Part shown: piece by piece, positions 61,042-64,000 of the stretch | How positions within the stretch are numbered: position 1 is the first letter of the stretch | Layout: every line of letters begins with the position of its first letter | Assembly: GCA_034003325.1 (NCBI GenBank) | Contig: JAVEYW010000012.1 | Coordinates: forward strand, 82,748-146,747 | Source: Desulfobacterales bacterium | GTDB lineage: Bacteria > Desulfobacterota > Desulfobacteria > Desulfobacterales > JAFDDL01 | Direction: 5' to 3' | DNA length: 64,000 nt | Made by a program: the position numbers and the translations under genes | The notes under the pieces: generated by a model | Seen by the model: only the letters and a program-made list of their open reading frames with translations | The model's database searches: none | What the model was told of the DNA's origin: nothing

Positions 61042-62518
61042 TCAATGCCGTTTCCTTAAGGAACTTAAATTCGTTAATATTTAAAAAATACAATTTGTTA
61101 TGCTATAAATACATTGTTCTTTTGCATCAATAAGAAATTCAAAAAAAAGGAGAGAACAATGCTCAAAAACGAAAAAATTGGCATGGAACCTGAATTGGCA
61201 AATGTGTGCCACAACTAATCGTATCCATTAAGAATATGATCTTTTCAGAAGATTTTTGTCTAAGAAACAAAGAAAATGAACGTGATTTTGTCAGAACAAG
61301 GCTTCTGCCGTTCCATGAACTAATTTTCTTTTTACTGAACATGAACAACCAATCCTATCAAGAAAAATTGGATCGCTATTTTCAGGTCCTTCACCATGCA
61401 GAAGTTCACGAGCGCGTGTTGTACAAAGGCAGTTTATCCAAAGCCCGCGCCAAAATGAAACATGAAGCCTTTATGGAACTAAACGATCACTTGGTAAATT
61501 TCTTTTACGATCATTTCAGGCCGGACATATGGTTCGGCTTCAATCTCCTCGCCGTTGATGGCTCAACCCTTCGATTGCCGCCGCATGAGGCGGATATAGC
61601 CGATCATTTTGGCGTTTGGACGTCCACAAAGGGAGAGAAGGCTTGCCCAAAAGCCCGCGTTTCCCAAATGTTCGACGTGCTCAATAAAATAACCGTTGAC
61701 GGCATCATCAACCCTAAAAGCGATTGGGAAAGAGAAGTTGCAGCGTTTCATTTCCTGAAGTTACAGCCCCAGGATCTTATCCTTTTGGATCGCGGGTATC
61801 CAGCGCACTGGCTTTTTGGCTTGATACTTTCAATGGGCGCGAACTTTTGCGCCAGAATTTCATATAAGCGTTGGAGCGCAGCACGAAAATTCTATCTTTC
61901 CGTCAAAAAGGAACAAATCTCCAAGAGTTACCCCTCCCCTCAATCCATCCGTAAATGCTACGAGATGGGGATTGATAAAAAGCCGCTAAGGGTCCGCTTT
62001 ATTCGCGTTGAACTGGATTCCGGTGAAACGGAAATTCTTGTTACCACCCTGATGGACATGAAGAGATATCCATATGAGCTTTTTTCGGAGTTATACCATC
62101 TGCGCTGGCCGGTGGAAGAGGATTATGAAACCTTAAAATACCGCCTTCAGGTGGAAAACTTTTCCGGCAAGACAGTTCGTTCCGTTTATCAGGATTTTCA
62201 TGCCAAACTGTTTTCAAAGAACCTTGTAGCCGCTGTTGCAAGAACAACCAAACAACAAATTTTTTTAAAATCGGAGAAACTCAAGCATGTGCATCAGATA
62301 AATTTTACCCAAGCGCTTGTAAAAATGAAACATACGATCATTCTTGTTTTTCATAGAACCAGCAAAAAAGTCACTGAAATTATCGAAAAGCTAAGAACCA
62401 TATTCATTCAGACAAAAGAATCCGTGAGACCCAACAGAAAATTTCCAAGGCGACACAGGGTCAAACAACGTCGGTTTTTCTATGAATACAATACCAATTG
62501 TTAAGGAAATGGCATTGA
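61042..62518 (+). mobile_element. IS4-like insertion sequence (second type)
   Basis: Ends TCAATGCCGTTTCCTTAA (left) and, reversed, TCAATGCCATTTCCTTAA (right) form 18-bp terminal repeats with one mismatch. The transposase is inside. The insertion is 15 bp past the activator gene stop, so it may have removed whatever followed that gene. Confidence 0.8.
61206..62504 (+). CDS. IS4-family transposase, start disturbed
   Basis: A ~430-residue DDE transposase: NLLAVDGSTLRLPPHE (first Asp), LILLDRGYPAHWLFGL (second Asp) and YHLRWPVEEDYETLKYRLQVENFSGK (Glu, Y-x-x-R-W-x-x-E-x-x-Y). A well-placed ATG at 61159 with AAGGAGAGAA is in another frame and runs only 19 codons (to HN-stop), so a frameshift near 61200 separates it from the main frame. 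The remaining frame can start at GTG 61206 or ATG 61236. Confidence 0.82.
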   Translation: MPQLIVSIKNMIFSEDFCLRNKENERDFVRTRLLPFHELIFFLLNMNNQSYQEKLDRYFQVLHHAEVHERVLYKGSLSKARAKMKHEAFMELNDHLVNFFYDHFRPDIWFGFNLLAVDGSTLRLPPHEADIADHFGVWTSTKGEKACPKARVSQMFDVLNKITVDGIINPKSDWEREVAAFHFLKLQPQDLILLDRGYPAHWLFGLILSMGANFCARISYKRWSAARKFYLSVKKEQISKSYPSPQSIRKCYEMGIDKKPLRVRFIRVELDSGETEILVTTLMDMKRYPYELFSELYHLRWPVEEDYETLKYRLQVENFSGKTVRSVYQDFHAKLFSKNLVAAVARTTKQQIFLKSEKLKHVHQINFTQALVKMKHTIILVFHRTSKKVTEIIEKLRTIFIQTKESVRPNRKFPRRHRVKQRRFFYEYNTNC

Positions 62519-62782
62519 ATGTATACATAAACAGTTGGACGAAACAGTATTTTGTTGGTCACTGATCATGAAAGTAGTTGCCATGCGATAAGGCAGAAAA
62601 CGTGCACTTCACCAAATTGGAAAAAAATGGGCGCGCTGACCCAGATGGGTTATATGTGTATAAAATTCAAGTATTAATCCAGATGGCGAAGATGTAAAAG
62701 GTGAAGAGTGTAGGATCGTTGTTGAAAAATGGGACTCATGGTTCAACTTAATTTGAATTTGCATAAATTTATATTTATAAAT
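62519..62782. other. Gap with a possible decayed 3' end of an unknown gene
   Basis: No intact gene. A frame before the stop at about 62757 reads NPDGEDVKGEECRIVVEKW, which looks protein-like but is cut at its 5' side by stops and frame changes. It may be a remnant of an acyl-CoA-related protein; I cannot identify it. Confidence 0.3.
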
Positions 62783-62899
62783 CTAATCCGGCAAAGCCGG
62801 ATGCTGGAATGCTGGGATTCTGGGATGCATAAAAGCCATCTTTCACCTTCGGCGAATATACACGCAAAAGCGTGCATGTTTCTGGTAAAGGGTCTAAAA
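62783..62899 (+). repeat. Dispersed ~110 bp palindromic repeat, copy 4
   Basis: Same layout and orientation as copy 2: CCGGCAAAGCCGG, three degenerate TGCTGGGA units, ATGCATAAAAG, TTCACCTTCGGCGAA, the ACGCAAAAGCGT hairpin and GTTTCTGGTAAAGGGTC. It lies directly in front of, and runs into, the cytochrome gene. Confidence 0.85.
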
Positions 62900-63313
62900 C
62901 TTTTTATTATGGTTTTAGTGCATTTGATTGCAATAAACCTTCATGCTTTTGAAGTGCCGGAGAACATCATCATGAATCAATTTTCTGGTATTCCCTTGAG
63001 GCAGAAAAAACAAAATCCCTTTTATGACATTTACAATCCAGTACGCATGCCGCATGAAATTCATTTAACTATGGATTGTGAAATTTGTCACCATAAATGG
63101 GAGGCCCAGATGGATTCTCCAGGTAAATGTACGTCTACAGGTTGCCATGACGTACTAAATCGAAGTTTAAATGTGAAAAAAATAAAAACCGCTTCTTTTG
63201 CATACCACAGCCTAAACAACAGCAAGAGCTGCATCGGATGTCATCATTTAAGGAAAATCGGCGGAGAGACATCTGGTCCTATAACTTGTTCAAAATGTCA
63301 TACCTCGGATTGA
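62876..63313 (+). CDS. Tetraheme cytochrome c, class III (c3)-like
   Basis: A ~145-residue exported protein. From ATG 62876 the first residues MFLVKGLKLFIMVLVHL form a good signal peptide, but the first ~8 codons are encoded by the dispersed repeat; ATG 62909 would give a shorter, weaker signal. Four heme sites follow: CEICH (~81), CTSTGCH (a C-x4-CH site), CIGCH and CSKCH, spaced as in class III cytochromes. The protein would carry electrons in the periplasm, as in sulfate or metal reducers. An upstream open frame to 62729 runs through the repeat and is unlikely to be the start. Confidence 0.78.
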   Translation: MFLVKGLKLFIMVLVHLIAINLHAFEVPENIIMNQFSGIPLRQKKQNPFYDIYNPVRMPHEIHLTMDCEICHHKWEAQMDSPGKCTSTGCHDVLNRSLNVKKIKTASFAYHSLNNSKSCIGCHHLRKIGGETSGPITCSKCHTSD

Positions 63314-63334
63314 ACGTGTCCTTCCGGCTGTTAC

Positions 63335-63371
63335 CTCCGGTTAAGAATGGACCCACCGGAGCGTTTTTTTG
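63335..63371 (+). terminator. Rho-independent terminator after the cytochrome gene
   Basis: CTCCGGT and ACCGGAG form a seven-bp stem around a 13-base loop, followed by CG and seven T's. It is 21 bases past the cytochrome stop. Confidence 0.8.
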
Positions 63372-63501
63372 GACCCACCCGAAAGTTGCCGGTTTCAGGA
63401 TTTAGCCAATCATTATTCCGGTTTCGGACCCCGCAGGCAAAAAATTAAAAAGACCCCGCCCACCCGGCCTGTTTGTTCTGGCTTGATTTATAGAGATGGA
63501 T

Positions 63502-64000
63502 CTATTGATGTGGTAAGCGTAAAGAAATGAGTCTTTCGATCAAGGTGAAGAGTTCTTCAACCTTTTTTTCGAGACTGGCTATCCGTTCCGAGATGGTGGG
63601 AAGAGGGCTTTCCTGAGAAGGCGGTGGTGTGATGGAGAGCATGCCGGAGAGGATGTCGCCGATTTTGGCCGGCGATGTTTGATTCTTTCGATAGGCAGCT
63701 GGTTTTTCATCCATCCTTTGGGCATTACGCTCTTTTAACCAGCTGACGCTCTCGGTAAAGCCGAGTCTTAAATGCGCCATCACCATTTCGATATGGTTGA
63801 AATTGCGCTTACAGGCAAAGCATCTGGCCAGGTTCGTTTTCAATTGAATGGAGGTATCAAAACCGCCGCACAGGGGGGTTGAGGATGATGGAGCTACGGT
63901 AAAAATCGCCCCGCCGCCGGTGCAGTTGATTCCCAAAAGCATTGCCTCCGAGGGATTGCTGGCCCATATCGTGGTAGCCAAGTTTGCCGATGCCTTGCCC
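63502..64000 (-). CDS. CHC2-like zinc-finger protein, partial (runs off the window)
   Basis: About 165 residues are visible; the frame stays open to the right edge, so the N-terminus lies outside. The middle segment CFACKRNFNHIEMVMAHLRLG (C-x-x-C, then hydrophobic helix and WLKE) resembles the C-terminal part of the CHC2 zinc finger of DnaG-type primases, and a Pro/Ser-rich linker and coiled coil (ISERIASLEKKVEELFTLIERL) follow. Such orphan CHC2 proteins often accompany IS21-like or plasmid genes. A mobile-element association is likely but unproven. Confidence 0.5.
   Translation of the reverse strand, partial: GKASANLATTIWASNPSEAMLLGINCTGGGAIFTVAPSSSTPLCGGFDTSIQLKTNLARCFACKRNFNHIEMVMAHLRLGFTESVSWLKERNAQRMDEKPAAYRKNQTSPAKIGDILSGMLSITPPPSQESPLPTISERIASLEKKVEELFTLIERLISLRLPHQ

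Noticed and set aside
1..64000. tRNA or rRNA genes
   Set aside because: No cloverleaf with GGTTCGA-type arm or rRNA-like block was recognised on either strand by reading.

Overview
The window reads as chromosomal DNA of an anaerobic, probably deltaproteobacterial (Desulfobacterota-type) bacterium. This is inferred from a class III-like multiheme cytochrome c, an aldehyde:ferredoxin-oxidoreductase-type tungstoenzyme with a polyferredoxin, ATP-dependent aryl-CoA-reductase-like (BcrABCD/BzdNOPQ-type) subunits, MopE-type metal-binding repeats and IS families common in such genomes. No rRNA or tRNA was seen. By eye the base composition changes near 22-23 kb, from GC-rich DNA on the left to clearly AT-richer DNA on the right.

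Left third (1-22 kb): type VI secretion accessory genes and envelope or signalling genes. Two DUF2169 proteins (one only as a 3' end), a PAAR-like small-molecule-rich protein, a methyltransferase with a regulatory domain, an unknown Gly/Ser-rich protein and a VgrG spike are followed by an FHA protein. Divergent from the FHA gene is a PP2C phosphatase / trypsin-like protease / Ser-Thr kinase operon with ATGA overlaps. That set matches the PpkA-PppA-Fha switch known from T6SS. Three proteins with a CsgG-like domain follow; one has a cysteine-less redoxin domain and TPRs, another carries six MopE metal-binding repeats. An outer-membrane barrel, a MotB/OmpA-like plus MotA-like pair, an ABM-domain protein and a U32 peptidase complete the region.

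Right two thirds (23-63 kb): an IS-riddled catabolic island. Two promoters with the same near-palindromic operator (core AAACGTTT) precede an acyl-CoA dehydrogenase gene and a long collinear block. That block runs from an acyl-CoA ligase through DUF35, thiolase, polyferredoxin, AOR-type oxidoreductase, DUF1302 barrel, a complete four-subunit aryl-CoA-reductase-like set, an MMPL/RND transporter, a YCF48 protein and DUF1329, to a strong terminator near 48.6 kb. Beyond it lies a second aryl-CoA-reductase-like set whose catalytic subunits (49-51.5 kb) and ATPase subunits (59.4-61 kb) are separated by IS elements, two nitroreductases, an enoyl-CoA hydratase, a UspA protein and a TetR regulator. A MoaD-like protein and a membrane-bound ferredoxin lie upstream. 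My reading is that the island activates and reductively degrades a hydrophobic aromatic or alicyclic acid, with a dedicated envelope module for handling it. The substrate cannot be named from sequence.

Decay and mobility: IS1634-, IS1380-, IS4-, IS701- and ISNCY-like elements are present whole or broken. Gene remnants include an old-yellow-enzyme-type reductase cut by an IS1634 end, an alcohol dehydrogenase with an internal in-frame deletion and an SDR stump. A ~110 bp dispersed repeat occurs four times.
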